Source: Spirirestis rafaelensis WJT71-NPBG6 (lineage in GTDB: Bacteria; Cyanobacteriota; Cyanobacteriia; Cyanobacteriales; Nostocaceae). From it: 64,000 nt of DNA. The translations under genes and the position numbers were made by a program. Shown piece after piece: positions 45,432 through 55,540 of this stretch; within the stretch, counting starts at the first letter, position 1; each line of letters opens with the position of its first letter. The notes beneath the pieces were generated by a model. It was given only the letters and a program-made list of their open reading frames with translations. It made no database searches and was not told the origin of the DNA. The stretch is from NCBI GenBank assembly GCA_019359015.1, contig JAHHID010000003.1, positions 1-64,000 of the forward strand, given 5' to 3'.

Positions 45432-45701
45432 TCAAAAAGCTTGAATCCACTCTTTGACAAAATATTCTGTCCAGATATTATTTTGCCAATAGGGGTCATT
45501 TTCAATCAACTCGCGCACAGTCGCTTCATTATCGGCTTCGTAAATGCCGAAAACTTTGGTTACATCCTTGGTCGGACCAATCGTCACCAACACACCGGAT
45601 TCTTTTTGTTTTGCGAGTCCGTCTAAATGCGCTTGACGATGAGGCGCACGTTTTTCTAAAACGTCTTCGCAATAACTTCCCCACATTATATATTTTGCCA
45701 T
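45432..45701 (-). CDS. YciI-family protein
   Basis: 89 residues with a ferredoxin-like fold: AKYIMWGSYCEDVLEKRAPHRQAHLDGLAKQKESGVLVTIGPTKD... then FGIYEADNEATVRELIENDPYWQNNIWTEYFVKEW. The conserved R-H (YciI H..R, HRQAHL) near residue 22-26 and the D-P-Y near 70 (NDPYWQN) match the family, in which the His has been proposed as an active-site residue. Members are small enzymes of undefined substrate or partner domains. It is immediately upstream of the TPR gene (12 bp). Confidence 0.8.
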   Translation of the reverse strand: MAKYIMWGSYCEDVLEKRAPHRQAHLDGLAKQKESGVLVTIGPTKDVTKVFGIYEADNEATVRELIENDPYWQNNIWTEYFVKEWIQAF

Positions 45702-45732
45702 AAATACACCATCTAAAATTACAAAAGGTCTA

Positions 45733-45879
45733 AAAAGGAGTTAGGAGTTAGAAGTCTGGAGGCAGGAGACAGGAGTCAGGAGGTAGGAGTATGAAGTTTG
45801 GAGTTATAAGTTTTTAATTAACTCCTAACTCCTCGTTCCTAATTCTTCATTCCCAACTCCTAACTTTTAACTCCTAAGA
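45733..45879. repeat. Inverted mini-repeat tract upstream of the YciI gene
   Basis: G-rich direct copies (AGGAGTTAGGAGTTAGA, then AGGAGACAGGAGTCAGGAGG) face C-rich copies (AACTCCTAACTCCT, CCCAACTCCTAAC) and could pair over a long region. It fills the spacer between the YciI gene and the pheT stop. Confidence 0.65.
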
Positions 45880-48290
45880 CTAACGCCGAATTTTTCAACC
45901 AATGCTTCACGGACTTTGTTATGAACTGGTTCGACTTCAGCATCAGTGAGAGTGCGATCGCTTGTCCGATAAACTAAACGAAACGCTAAACTGCGCTGTC
46001 CTTTTGGTACATTATCACCGCGATATTCATCAAATAATTCCACAGATTCTAATAAATCTTTACCAGCTTTGGCGATCGCTTTTTCAATTTCCGCAACAGT
46101 TATTTTAATCGGTGCAAAAAAGGCGATATCGCGATCGGCTGCTGGATAAGTAGAATAAGGTTTAAATTGCGGTACAAGTATTTCATCTTTTTCTAGAGAA
46201 TCCAACAGCACATCTAGATCCAGCTGAAACACGTAAACTGAATCTGGTAAACCTTTTTCGCGCCGCACTTGCGGATGTAATTGTCCAAAAGTACCGAGTC
46301 TATTACCGCGTATCCACAAAGACGCGGTGCGTCCTGGATGCAAGCGGGAATTTTGATTATCTGGTTGATATTCTACCTGCAAACCAAGTTGCTGAAATAC
46401 ACTTTGTAAAATGCCTTTGGCTTCAAACCACGTTAAAGGTTGTTCGCCACTTCTTGACCATTTACCAACAGTGCGATTTCCCCCCATAATTCCGGCTAGG
46501 GCTTCGGCTTCTTGCAAACCGTCTTCTTCTAGCCAAAAAATGCGTCCAATTTCAAAGCCGTTCAGCGAACCGTTTCCTTGCTCTAAGTTATATTGAAAAG
46601 CATCAATCAACCCGGAAATTAGCTCGGTTCGCAGCGCCGAATATTCTATAAATAACGGGTTTGACAGCACTATCTGTCTTTCTCCCTGTGGTTTCACCAA
46701 AGAGTATTGTATTAGTTCTGTCAATCCTTCTGCCCTGAAAGAAGCTCGCAATTTGCGTATAAGTTCCTGATCTAAAGGCAGATAACCAGCTTCCGATTTT
46801 TCTGGTAAGGTATCGCAAAAGTTATCGTAGCCATAAAGACGGGCAATTTCTTCAATTAAATCGATTTCCCGTTCTAAATCGCGGTAACGATAGGGGGGGA
46901 CAGTTACTGTCCAAGCACCCTCCTCAGAGGAAGTCAGCTGACATCTCAACGCAGTCAAAATGCGCTCAACGTCTTGCGCTTGCAGTTCTCCGGTTTTCTC
47001 ACCCATCTCGATTGGTCCGAGAACTTGATTAACTCGCTCTAAACGTAGTGCGATCGCTCGACTCCAAGTAGATGGATCTGGGCGCGTATCAGCAATTTCC
47101 TGATTTACAATATTTCCCTGTGCTATCTCCACTATCATCGATAAAGCGCGGTGTGTGGCTTTTTCCAACTCAGCGCGGTTCACACCTCGTTCATATCTTC
47201 CAGAAGCTTCTGTTCTTAAACCGATGCTACGCGAAGAACGGCGAATTGCTACAGAGTCAAATAATGCCGCTTCTAAAAAGATATTTTGCGTACCGTCATG
47301 CACTTCCGTTTCTTCTCCACCCATCACCCCTGCCAAAGCAACGGGTTTGTTGTTAGCGGTAATTAACAAATTTTGGGTGGTTAGATTGCGGGTTTGTCCA
47401 TCCAGAGTTTTTAGCGATTCTCCCGCGTTAGCGAAGCGCACCCCAACTTGTAAAGGCGAATCTCCCCCCAAGCGATCGCTATCAAATGCGTGCAGTGGTT
47501 GTCCCCATTCCAACAACACATAATTGGTAATATCCACAACATTATTTATTGGTCGCGTTCCCGCAGCCCGCAAACGTTGTTGCAACCAATCAGGAGAAGG
47601 CGCAATTTTTACATTTTCAATTACCGTACCAATATAAGCCGGACAAGCCTGCGTTTCATCAATTTTTAAAGTTAAATTTCCCGCGCTTTGAGGAACAGAC
47701 ACCTCACCCGGTTCAGGAATTGTCAACTTTCCACCTGTCAGCGCTGCTACTTCCCGCGCTATCCCTACCATACTTAAAGCATCAGCGCGATTAGCAGTAG
47801 CAGTGACATCTAAAATCACATCATCCAAACCCAACAACGGACGAACATCGCTACCCAGTTGGAGATTTTCTTGAGGAAAAATATGAATTCCGTCTACATC
47901 AGTGGGTAAACCGAGTTCCTTCAAAGAACAAATCATGCCTTGAGAAGCAACACCTCGGAGTTTCGCAGGCTTGATTTTTAAATCGATATTTGGTAGATAA
48001 GTTCCTGTCGTTGCTACTGGCACATAAATATCTGCTCGGACATTTGCGGCGCCACACACGATATTTAAAGTTTCAGAAGCACCGATATCAACTTGGCAAA
48101 CACTCAACTTATCAGCGTTGGGGTGAGGTTGGCGCTCAAGCACTTTTCCAACAACAACGCCATTTGCCCAAGTGCGGCGGTCTTCAATATCTTCCACCTC
48201 AAACCCTGCCATTGTCAAGGTTTCGGCTAATTTATCGCTTGTTAATTTTATCTCAACTAGTTCCCGCAGCCAACTTAGAGAAATACGCAT
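45867..48290 (-). CDS. pheT: Phenylalanine-tRNA ligase beta subunit
   Basis: 807 residues, normal for the bacterial beta subunit, which binds and edits tRNA-Phe with PheS. N-terminal OB-fold/tRNA-binding part (about 40-150, [25 protein letters not shown]), B3/B4 editing domain (about 205-385: [47 protein letters not shown]), B5 (about 405-480), the pseudo-catalytic core (about 500-705: [14 protein letters not shown]) and the C-terminal FDX-ACB domain (about 710-807, [43 protein letters not shown]). pheS is not adjacent, as is usual in cyanobacteria. The ATG is clear. Confidence 0.97.
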   Translation of the reverse strand: MRISLSWLRELVEIKLTSDKLAETLTMAGFEVEDIEDRRTWANGVVVGKVLERQPHPNADKLSVCQVDIGASETLNIVCGAANVRADIYVPVATTGTYLPNIDLKIKPAKLRGVASQGMICSLKELGLPTDVDGIHIFPQENLQLGSDVRPLLGLDDVILDVTATANRADALSMVGIAREVAALTGGKLTIPEPGEVSVPQSAGNLTLKIDETQACPAYIGTVIENVKIAPSPDWLQQRLRAAGTRPINNVVDITNYVLLEWGQPLHAFDSDRLGGDSPLQVGVRFANAGESLKTLDGQTRNLTTQNLLITANNKPVALAGVMGGEETEVHDGTQNIFLEAALFDSVAIRRSSRSIGLRTEASGRYERGVNRAELEKATHRALSMIVEIAQGNIVNQEIADTRPDPSTWSRAIALRLERVNQVLGPIEMGEKTGELQAQDVERILTALRCQLTSSEEGAWTVTVPPYRYRDLEREIDLIEEIARLYGYDNFCDTLPEKSEAGYLPLDQELIRKLRASFRAEGLTELIQYSLVKPQGERQIVLSNPLFIEYSALRTELISGLIDAFQYNLEQGNGSLNGFEIGRIFWLEEDGLQEAEALAGIMGGNRTVGKWSRSGEQPLTWFEAKGILQSVFQQLGLQVEYQPDNQNSRLHPGRTASLWIRGNRLGTFGQLHPQVRREKGLPDSVYVFQLDLDVLLDSLEKDEILVPQFKPYSTYPAADRDIAFFAPIKITVAEIEKAIAKAGKDLLESVELFDEYRGDNVPKGQRSLAFRLVYRTSDRTLTDAEVEPVHNKVREALVEKFGVSLRS

Positions 48291-48612
48291 GGAGTGTGCT
48301 TGCTAATTCTATGAATCGTATGAATGCTTCAATTTTAGATTGTAAGAGTGGCGATCGCGCTCTTGTTCCTCGCAAGGCGTACCCCCCAACTTGAATAATC
48401 CTACTACGACGTTGTACTTACTGAAAAACTCTCCTCTTACCTTTCCCCCTTCCCTCGTTCCCAGGCTCCTCCCTGGGAGCGCTCTTCAAGAGGCTCTGCC
48501 TCCAGTAACATTAAACCAGAGGCAGCAGCCCCTGTAAATGCATTTCCAGGTTACGCCTGGGAAGAAGGGGAATTTTCCTAATCCCCAGTCCCCAGTCCCC
48601 AGCCCCCAGTCC
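48291..48612. other. Intergenic region rich in short repeats
   Basis: HIP1-like site near 48352, then a T/C-rich block, a hairpin TCCCAGG/CCTGGGA (48459-48478) and a second similar stem near 48547-48561, and a CCCCAGTCCCCAG tract at about 48583-48602. No gene. The response-regulator gene's stop lies right after this tract. Confidence 0.6.
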
Positions 48613-49965
48613 CTAACTCAAATGCATAAACACCATTTTCAGCAATTCTGAGCGACTAAACGGCTTAGTTAAATACCCCGATGCTCCAACAAATTTTGCT
48701 TTTATCTTATCTATAATTCCCTTACTTCCAGTAACAAAAATTATTGGAGTTTCTTTGAACATTGAATTATTGCGTATTAGCCTACACAACTCATAACCAT
48801 CAATTCCCGCCATATTCAAATCTAGTAATATCAAGTCGGGTTTGTGCCGAACAATTGACATTACTGCTTTTAGCGGATCGACAATTGTCACTACAGAAAA
48901 ATTTTCATCTTCTAGTAAGCGAGTAATTTCTTTCAACATTGTCGGGCTGTCATCAACAGAAACTATTTTGTGAAGTTTTCGTTCTGTTAAAGTAGCAGTG
49001 TTTGTCTTATTTTTTGTTACTAATTGCTGATAATCCTCTTTGAGAGAAGAAGATATATCTGGTAATCGCTCACGAATATCTCTATTTTCGGCAATACTTG
49101 GCTTCTGCTTGGTACTAGTGCTACTAGGCGCTATGCTCTCAGCTAATTCGGCAATATCACTATCAACTGATAACTCTTCACAAGTCTTTGGAAATTTATC
49201 AAATGGTGGATCTGGCTCATGTAATAACAGCGCTCCATGTAAGATATAAGGATGTAAAGTTTGCGCCAGTTTTAATTCATCTTGATTCAGAATTACCGCA
49301 AGATGACGCAAGCTAAAACCTTTCATCCAATGAGTTAAATTGGGCTGAAGTTCGGCAAGTTTTTCTGGTTTAATTCTTGTAGAAACACACAGATAAGGGC
49401 GCTGAAATGGAGAAGAAATTTGCGGCGCTAAAGAATGCCAATTTTTCAATCTTTCTTCACAGCATTCAATTACTTTGTCTGCATCCAGCTTGCAAATTTT
49501 GGACAGGTATGTATCTGTTAATTTATATGTACCTTGCTTGATTAAGAAAAATGATTCAATCACTTCTTTAACCAGTTCTTGGATTAGCAATCCCGCTTGT
49601 GCAGAATTTAGATATTTTTCACTGACAAGCCAGCAAATCGCTTCATAATCAGATGGCTGGTTTGTCAAACTTTCCTGCTCTATCTTGCCCTTACCGTGTG
49701 AGTCCCTTTCAAACATTAGGCGTAACTGAACACGAGTTTCGCTCTTTAGCTGGGGAATTTGGCGACTAAGCCGGCGTAAATGCCGTTCGAGTCGATCAAA
49801 AGGTTCAACTGAATCGCTGGCATAACTAATTTTGCCGTGTTCTAAGTAGATAGACCAGGAAACTGAGTTGCTAAATGCTTCTAAACAAGTACTCTCAGAA
49901 CAATTAGATAACTGTCTTAACAAACTCAGGGGACTCAATTTGCTAAATGTGCCAGAATTACTCAT
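48613..49965 (-). CDS. PatA-like response regulator (PATAN + REC)
   Basis: 450 residues. The N-terminal region (about 1-270) matches the PATAN domain of PatA/PixG-type regulators: LSPLSLLRQLSNCSESTCLEAFSNSVSWSIYLEHGKISYA, DYEAICWLVSEKYLNSAQAGLLIQELVKEVIESFF, and LTHWMKGFSLRHLAVILNQDE. A polar linker precedes the C-terminal receiver domain (about 330-450) with the acidic pair VDDSP, the phosphoacceptor Asp in LILLDLNMAGIDG, the conserved Thr in IIFVTGSK and the Lys in GYLTKPFS. In filamentous cyanobacteria PatA affects heterocyst pattern; PixG/TaxP1 guide phototaxis. No CheY-like or CheA partner adjoins, so its pathway is unknown. Confidence 0.92.
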   Translation of the reverse strand: MSNSGTFSKLSPLSLLRQLSNCSESTCLEAFSNSVSWSIYLEHGKISYASDSVEPFDRLERHLRRLSRQIPQLKSETRVQLRLMFERDSHGKGKIEQESLTNQPSDYEAICWLVSEKYLNSAQAGLLIQELVKEVIESFFLIKQGTYKLTDTYLSKICKLDADKVIECCEERLKNWHSLAPQISSPFQRPYLCVSTRIKPEKLAELQPNLTHWMKGFSLRHLAVILNQDELKLAQTLHPYILHGALLLHEPDPPFDKFPKTCEELSVDSDIAELAESIAPSSTSTKQKPSIAENRDIRERLPDISSSLKEDYQQLVTKNKTNTATLTERKLHKIVSVDDSPTMLKEITRLLEDENFSVVTIVDPLKAVMSIVRHKPDLILLDLNMAGIDGYELCRLIRNNSMFKETPIIFVTGSKGIIDKIKAKFVGASGYLTKPFSRSELLKMVFMHLS

Positions 49966-50548
49966 TTTTTTGGATAATTTGCGGGAAATTAGACCAAATA
50001 CTTCTAAAATTTAAGTATCTGTAATGAGGCACCCTGTTAAATTGAATATTTCTCTACAAACAAATTTTTAAGTTTGGGTATATACATATATTACATATAT
50101 GCAATAATTACCATATCTTTAATTTGTTATATTTTGCACTATATATTGAAATAAAATATTTTCGACTTCATTTTGATTTTAAGTGTGCATAGTTACACAA
50201 GTATAGTGAGAAACCTGATTAGATTAATTATGATGAGTTTATTTCATCTAAAATCTGAATTCGCTACATAGAATCTTTAAAATTCAACATGAGCAGGGTA
50301 CGCGATCCTTGGTATTGTATAAGGGTTACTTACAATTTTTCGTAGATGCAGCGCTACAGGTCATGCGAGTCCTTAGGAAATTCCCTTTTACTCAACTACA
50401 TTGTAAGTTAAGATTTTCTTAAATCCTTAGGGATTCTGCTAGTAGTAATCTGTTTAATAAATAAGAGAGCACTCTTCCAATCAACTACAAAAATGTAGTT
50501 TAATCGGCGCTTTCAATTATATACTTTGAGAAAAAGGGAAGTAAGGCT
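49966..50548. other. Divergent promoter region of the PatA-like and vWA genes
   Basis: 583 bp, AT-rich. An AACTACA/TGTAGTT hairpin lies at 50483-50500 shortly before the vWA start; GTCCTTAGGAAATTCCC and TAAATCCTTAGGG resemble a short direct repeat near 50371-50433. No gene found. Confidence 0.5.
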
Positions 50549-51250
50549 TTGGACTTTAACATAACACAAAACGTTATGCCTGATACATTAAAACTGGATC
50601 AATTAGTTGAATTTGCTGAGAACCCAGAACCACGTTGTCCTTGCGTATTATTACTAGATACGTCAGGTTCGATGCAGGGAGAGCCGATTGAGGCTTTAAA
50701 TCAGGGATTACTGAGTTTGAAGGACGAATTAGTAAAAAATTCTCTCGCAGCCCGAAGAGTAGAAGTAGCAATAGTTACTTTTGATAGTAACGTAACTGTA
50801 GTGCAAGACTTTGTGACTGCCGATCAATTCAATCCGCCGATTTTGACAGCACAAGGGCTGACAACTATGGGTTCGGGAATTAATAAAGCCTTGGATTTAA
50901 TTCAAGAGCGTAAGCTTCAATATCGCACTAATGGCGTTGCTTACTATCGTCCTTGGGTATTTATGATTACCGATGGAGAACCGCAAGGCGAATTAGAACA
51001 ATCGATAGATCAAGCGTCCCAGCGTTTGCAAACAGATGAAATAAATAAACGTGTTGCTTTTTTTACCGTTGGGGTGGAAAATGCTAATATGACACGCTTA
51101 AGTAAAATTGCTGTACGTACTCCTTTGAAACTCCAAGGACTGAACTTTATAGAGATGTTTGTTTGGTTATCGGCGAGTATGTCAGCGGTTTCGCATTCAC
51201 AGGTAGACGAACAGGTTGCACTACCACCAATCGGCTGGGGATCTGTTTAA
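50549..51250 (+). CDS. von Willebrand factor A domain protein, TerY/YegL-like
   Basis: 233 residues from a TTG start (GGGAAG 7 bases upstream); an in-frame ATG at 50576 would give 224 residues and cannot be excluded. A single vWA domain with complete metal site: DTSGS (D37-S41), GLTTMGSG with the MIDAS threonine, and ITDGEPQGE. The FVWLSASM near the C-terminus and VALPPIGWGSV end are typical of TerY-like proteins. It is the first gene of the vWA-PP2C-kinase set, 62 bp before the phosphatase. In this set the vWA protein is thought to be the target or scaffold of reversible phosphorylation. Confidence 0.9.
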   Translation: MDFNITQNVMPDTLKLDQLVEFAENPEPRCPCVLLLDTSGSMQGEPIEALNQGLLSLKDELVKNSLAARRVEVAIVTFDSNVTVVQDFVTADQFNPPILTAQGLTTMGSGINKALDLIQERKLQYRTNGVAYYRPWVFMITDGEPQGELEQSIDQASQRLQTDEINKRVAFFTVGVENANMTRLSKIAVRTPLKLQGLNFIEMFVWLSASMSAVSHSQVDEQVALPPIGWGSV

Positions 51251-51312
51251 AAAGCGATCGCCCTTGGCGGCTGACCCATCGCCGCAATTATATTTACACA
51301 GCTGTTGGCAGA

Positions 51313-52089
51313 ATGAACACATCAAGCAAAATATCTCAATGGCGGGTAGTAGCCGCATCAGTAGGTGGTACAAGCCATTTAAAAAACAAGCAGCTGTGTC
51401 AAGACGCACATCACTGGCAAATATTGCCAGATAACGTTTTGGTAGCAGCGGTAGCAGATGGTGCAGGAAGTGCAGTAAGCGGGAAAGTTGGAGCGATGGT
51501 GGCTGTAGAAGCAGCTATCGAAAATATATCTGTTAAACAATTCACCCGGCGAACCTTGGATGATGAACAAGTGCGCTCGCTTTTAAATGATGCGATCATT
51601 GCCGCAAAACTTGCCGTTGAGGATGAAGCGGCTGCTTGTGACAAACAGCCACAAGATTTAGCAACAACGTTAATTATTACGATTGCTACACCAGAACTTG
51701 CCGCAGTAGTGCAGATAGGTGATGGCATGGCAGTGGCGAAGGATCGCATGGGCAACTTACTCGCTCTAACTATGCCTGACAACGGCGAATATATCAACGC
51801 CACGACTTTTTTGACTTCGCCTAATGCCCTAGACACAGCGCAAATGAGAATATGGCGCGAAGCCATAGTCAACGTTGGTGTGCTCACCGACGGGTTACAA
51901 ATGCTGGCATTAAACATGGCAATGGGTGAGCCTCATAAACCTTTCTTTTTTCCTCTATTTGACTTTGCAGCCAATGCGGACGATAAAGGAGCGGCAAAAG
52001 AGCAGTTGGTGACGTTTTTGCGTTCGGATCGGATTACGCAACGTACTGATGATGACTTAACGCTAATAATTGCTGCCTTAAGCGACTAA
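51313..52089 (+). CDS. PP2C-family protein phosphatase (YegK-like)
   Basis: 258 residues from the ATG at 51313; the frame is open further up but the upstream part overlaps the vWA gene and lacks similarity. PP2C motifs are present in order: the first metal-binding Asp in CQDAHHW (D31), AAVADGAGS (D49-G50), the ATTL-type motif DLATTLIITI, VQIGDGMAV, the VGVLTDGLQML motif and the terminal RTDDDLTLIIAAL. It should remove phosphate from Ser/Thr using two metals. Position between a vWA protein and a kinase, with 62 and 54 bp gaps, indicates one operon. It has no signal peptide or membrane segment. Confidence 0.9.
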   Translation: MNTSSKISQWRVVAASVGGTSHLKNKQLCQDAHHWQILPDNVLVAAVADGAGSAVSGKVGAMVAVEAAIENISVKQFTRRTLDDEQVRSLLNDAIIAAKLAVEDEAAACDKQPQDLATTLIITIATPELAAVVQIGDGMAVAKDRMGNLLALTMPDNGEYINATTFLTSPNALDTAQMRIWREAIVNVGVLTDGLQMLALNMAMGEPHKPFFFPLFDFAANADDKGAAKEQLVTFLRSDRITQRTDDDLTLIIAALSD

Positions 52090-52143
52090 AAGCGTAGTTG
52101 AGCGACTTTAACTTAAATAACCCCCGTAGATTGTAATTCTATC

Positions 52144-54315
52144 ATGCAGGTACTACGTTGTCTTACTAAACAAGAAATTCTCAACCTCACCATCAGTTTA
52201 GGGCGAGGCGGAGAAGCTTGTATTTATGCTGTGCCAAACGATGGCAATTTAGTGGCGAAAGTTTATCACAAGCCAACTGAGCAACACGCTCGCAAACTGT
52301 TGGCAATGCTTGCCAACCCACCAGAAAACCCCACAGCTAGTTTAGAGCATATTTCTATTGCTTGGCCCTATGAAACAGTCAAAGCAGTAGACGGAAGCGA
52401 TCGCATTGTTGGCTTTTTAATGCCGCGCATTCGAGGGATGCGTCCCGCGATTGACTTTTACAACCCCAGAACTAGGCGCGAGCACTGTCCATTATTTAAT
52501 TATCAATACTTGCTGCGTACCGCTCGTAATTTGGCGGCAGCTTTTGCGGCTTTGCATAACAGCGGCTACTGCGTCGGCGATGTGAATGAATCGAATATCA
52601 TGGTCAGCGACACAGCATTAGTGACGCTAGTAGATACAGATTCGTTCCAAGTACGGGATGCAAATCAAAATATAATTTTCCGCTGCCAAGTTGGTAAACC
52701 AGAGTTTACCCCACCAGAGCTACAAAATAAAATTTTTGCTCAATATGATCGTGCCATCGCCCATGACTTATTTGGGTTGGGAGTATTGATATTCCAACTG
52801 TTAATGGAAGGTACACATCCATTTTCTGGTATTTATCAAGGCGCAGGCGAGCCACCCACCTACGAAGCACGCATTGCTCAGGGTCATTTTACTTACAGTC
52901 AACAGCGCCGCGTCCCCTACACTCCAACCCCGATTGCGCCACCTTGGGAAACTCTTCCTCCCAGCTTACAAGAAATGTTTGTCCGCTGTTTTGAGCATGG
53001 TCATAACAACCCAGAGATGCGTCCCAGCGCTCAAACTTGGCTGTTAGAACTAGCTGAAATCGAAAATGACCTAATTACCTGCACAGTCAATTCCCAGCAC
53101 CGCTACAGCAGCCATCTGCACAAGTGTCCTTGGTGTGAACGTACCTTGCGCTTAGGCGGACGCGACCCTTTTCCATCACAAAAGGCAATACAATCTAAAG
53201 AACATCTACAACCGCGCAAACAAACTCGACGCAACATCCCAGCGACACGTACCAACGTTTCTCCAATTCCAGCAAACCAGATTAATTATCGCCAATTAGT
53301 ACAACCGCAAAAATTTTCTTATTATCAATCTCGTAAGAAATCAAAATTTTACCCAGTGATTTTGTGTTTGCTGGGTTTTGGGATGTTAGGTTACTTAGAC
53401 CTAATGATTAAATTTACTCGTCCCTTAGTTTCCCAAAATCAATACGCTCAACAAACCTTGATGTCTCGTCAGGAGCAAAGCAAAAATAATCTCACTTTTG
53501 CAGATTACTATAAACAGGGTCATGCGTCTTATAAAGTGCGAAACTATGACCAAGCACTGAGCAATTTTAGCCACGCAATCAAACAAAATCCTACACACGC
53601 CAAAGCACATATTAACCGTGGCAATACCCGTTACAACCTGAAAGACTATGATGGCGCAGTTACCGACTATAGTCAGGCTATACAAATTAATCCTAATGAA
53701 GTAAAGGCTTATGTAAACCGGGGCAATGCCCGCTATATGCTAGCCGAATATAGCAGCGATCCTGATAGAGATTACAACCTTGCCCTAGCAGACTTTAATA
53801 ATGCCCTACGTCTTAATCCTAATGAAGCCGAAGCTTATATCAGACGCGGTATAGTCCGTTCTCAACTTGCTAAATATAGCGGTGACTCTCAACAAGATTA
53901 CCGCAAAGCAATTAAAGACTTTAATCAAGCGATCGCTTTAAACGGAGGCAAGTCAGAAGCTTATTTTCAGCGGGGTCTTGTTCGTTATCAAATTGGTCAA
54001 TACAGCAGCGATTTCGATCAAGAATACAATGAAGCGATCGCCGACTTTAACCAAGCATTAAGCATCGATTCTCGAAGCGCAAAATTTTACTTAAAGCGAG
54101 GTATAGTGCGCTACGAACTGTCGCAGTATGGCGGCAAGAATTCTAGTACAAATCGTACGCAAGCGATCGCCGATTTGCAGACATCTGCCAAAATTTTCCT
54201 TGAGCAAGAGGATATGGATAATTACCAACAAGCATTAAGCAGCATCTGTGTTGTTTTGGAAAACAAATGTGACACTTTCTTTGAAAATACAACTAGCTTA
54301 GTAAAAGGTAGTTAA
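52144..54315 (+). CDS. YegI-type protein kinase with zinc ribbon, membrane segment and TPRs
   Basis: 723 residues. Kinase domain (about 10-310): glycine loop SLGRGGEACIYAV, Lys39 in VAKVYH, catalytic loop GDVNESNIMV (about 145-154; Asp and Asn kept, HRD and Lys changed, as in YegI), metal loop VDTDSF and PEFTPPEL as the activation segment. A CPWC pair near 328-331 with preceding SSHLHK hints at a zinc knuckle. A basic linker leads to a membrane segment (about 401-420), and then TPR-like repeats run to about 700. The C-terminal repeats carry extra residues in the first helix (YSSDPDRDY, YSGDSQQDY, YSSDFDQEY). The kinase probably phosphorylates the vWA partner; the TPR part may receive a signal across the membrane. 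Strong terminator downstream. Confidence 0.88.
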   Translation: MQVLRCLTKQEILNLTISLGRGGEACIYAVPNDGNLVAKVYHKPTEQHARKLLAMLANPPENPTASLEHISIAWPYETVKAVDGSDRIVGFLMPRIRGMRPAIDFYNPRTRREHCPLFNYQYLLRTARNLAAAFAALHNSGYCVGDVNESNIMVSDTALVTLVDTDSFQVRDANQNIIFRCQVGKPEFTPPELQNKIFAQYDRAIAHDLFGLGVLIFQLLMEGTHPFSGIYQGAGEPPTYEARIAQGHFTYSQQRRVPYTPTPIAPPWETLPPSLQEMFVRCFEHGHNNPEMRPSAQTWLLELAEIENDLITCTVNSQHRYSSHLHKCPWCERTLRLGGRDPFPSQKAIQSKEHLQPRKQTRRNIPATRTNVSPIPANQINYRQLVQPQKFSYYQSRKKSKFYPVILCLLGFGMLGYLDLMIKFTRPLVSQNQYAQQTLMSRQEQSKNNLTFADYYKQGHASYKVRNYDQALSNFSHAIKQNPTHAKAHINRGNTRYNLKDYDGAVTDYSQAIQINPNEVKAYVNRGNARYMLAEYSSDPDRDYNLALADFNNALRLNPNEAEAYIRRGIVRSQLAKYSGDSQQDYRKAIKDFNQAIALNGGKSEAYFQRGLVRYQIGQYSSDFDQEYNEAIADFNQALSIDSRSAKFYLKRGIVRYELSQYGGKNSSTNRTQAIADLQTSAKIFLEQEDMDNYQQALSSICVVLENKCDTFFENTTSLVKGS

Positions 54316-54354
54316 AAACTGAAAAACACCTTAACAATTAAATACTTGGTATTT

Positions 54355-54390
54355 AGAAAGAGCTAACCTAAGCGTGGGTTAGCTCTTTCT
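54355..54390. terminator. Strong rho-independent terminator of the vWA-PP2C-kinase operon
   Basis: AGAAAGAGCTAACC and GGTTAGCTCTTTCT form a perfect 14-bp stem over TAAGCGTG, followed by AATAATATTTATTTT. It lies 40 bp after the kinase stop and also marks the boundary to the sugar cluster. Confidence 0.85.
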
Positions 54391-54645
54391 AATAATATTT
54401 ATTTTTTATTTGTATTCAAAAATAAAATAAATATTACAATTCTTCATAACCATTTACAAAGATTTTTCGTTTTTTTACAGTTCATAGAACTTTATTTACC
54501 TTGTCTTCATACTTAAGAACGAAAATACAGTTAAATTTATTACTGAGAAAATTGATAATTAACTTTTTCTCCTAAGTTAAGTTGATAGGCTCTCAGTTTA
54601 CAAAAGTTCAAATACTCATCTACCTAAACATTCCGAGGTAATTGC
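54391..54645. promoter_or_regulatory. Upstream region of the rfbF cluster
   Basis: AT-rich spacer between the terminator and rfbF. GAGG lies about 8 bases before the rfbF ATG. No hairpin or named promoter motif was recognised. Confidence 0.4.
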
Positions 54646-55419
54646 ATGAAAGCAGTGATTTTGGCTGGAGGACTTGGTACGCGTCTGAGTGAGGAAACTA
54701 GCGTTAGACCCAAGCCGATGGTGGAGATTGGTGGTAAGCCCATTTTGTGGCATATCATGAAAACTTATTCTGCTCACGGTATTGATGACTTTATCATTTG
54801 TTGCGGTTATAAAGGATATGTAATTAAGGAGTATTTTGCCAATTACTTCTTACACATGTCAGATGTAACCTTTGATATGCGGTTTAACCAGATGAATGTG
54901 CATCGTGGCAATGCTGAACCCTGGCGTATCACCTTAGTAGATACAGGTGATAATACCATGACAGGTGGACGCTTGAAGCGTGTTGCAGACCATGTTGGTA
55001 ATGAAACTTTTTGCTTCACCTATGGTGACGGTGTTAGCAATGTGAATATCACAGAGTTAATTAACTTTCATAAAGAACAAAAAACTTTAGGTACACTAAC
55101 CGCAGTTCAACCAGCCGGACGCTTTGGTGCCATATCCTTAGGACACGACCAAACCAAAATCAACAGCTTCCGCGAAAAACAAGATGGTGATGGTGCTTGG
55201 ATTAATGGCGGTTATTTTATCCTAGAACCGGAAGTAATCAACTTGATTGCTGATGATTCCACCGTTTGGGAACAGCAGCCATTAGAAAAGCTCGCAGAAA
55301 TGGATCAACTGTCTGCTTACAGACATCACGGTTTTTGGCAACCTATGGATACTTTGCGCGATAGAAACTACCTTGAAGACCTATGGAAGAATAACAAGGC
55401 TCCTTGGAAGACGTGGTAG
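54646..55419 (+). CDS. rfbF: Glucose-1-phosphate cytidylyltransferase
   Basis: 257 residues, the usual size. It makes CDP-glucose from CTP and glucose 1-phosphate. The nucleotidyltransferase signature LAGGLGTRLSEETSVRPKPMVEIGGKPILWH stands at residues 6-36, then IDDFIICCGYKGYVIKEYF, TLVDTGDNTMTGGRLKRV, FCFTYGDGVSNVNI and GAWINGGYFILEPEV; WINGGYF and the terminal HHGFWQPMDTLRDRNYLE distinguish RfbF from RfbA. It opens the second glycan cluster. The CDP-glucose 4,6-dehydratase (rfbG) that normally follows is not in the window. Confidence 0.95.
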   Translation: MKAVILAGGLGTRLSEETSVRPKPMVEIGGKPILWHIMKTYSAHGIDDFIICCGYKGYVIKEYFANYFLHMSDVTFDMRFNQMNVHRGNAEPWRITLVDTGDNTMTGGRLKRVADHVGNETFCFTYGDGVSNVNITELINFHKEQKTLGTLTAVQPAGRFGAISLGHDQTKINSFREKQDGDGAWINGGYFILEPEVINLIADDSTVWEQQPLEKLAEMDQLSAYRHHGFWQPMDTLRDRNYLEDLWKNNKAPWKTW

Positions 55420-55540
55420 CAAGGTTATCAGTTATGAGTTATGAATTAAGGACTTAACTTTTAACTCCCCACTCTTAACTTAAAAAAACTCCTGACTCAT
55501 AAAATTTAAACTTTTGTAATTAAAGGTGCATAAAATACCA

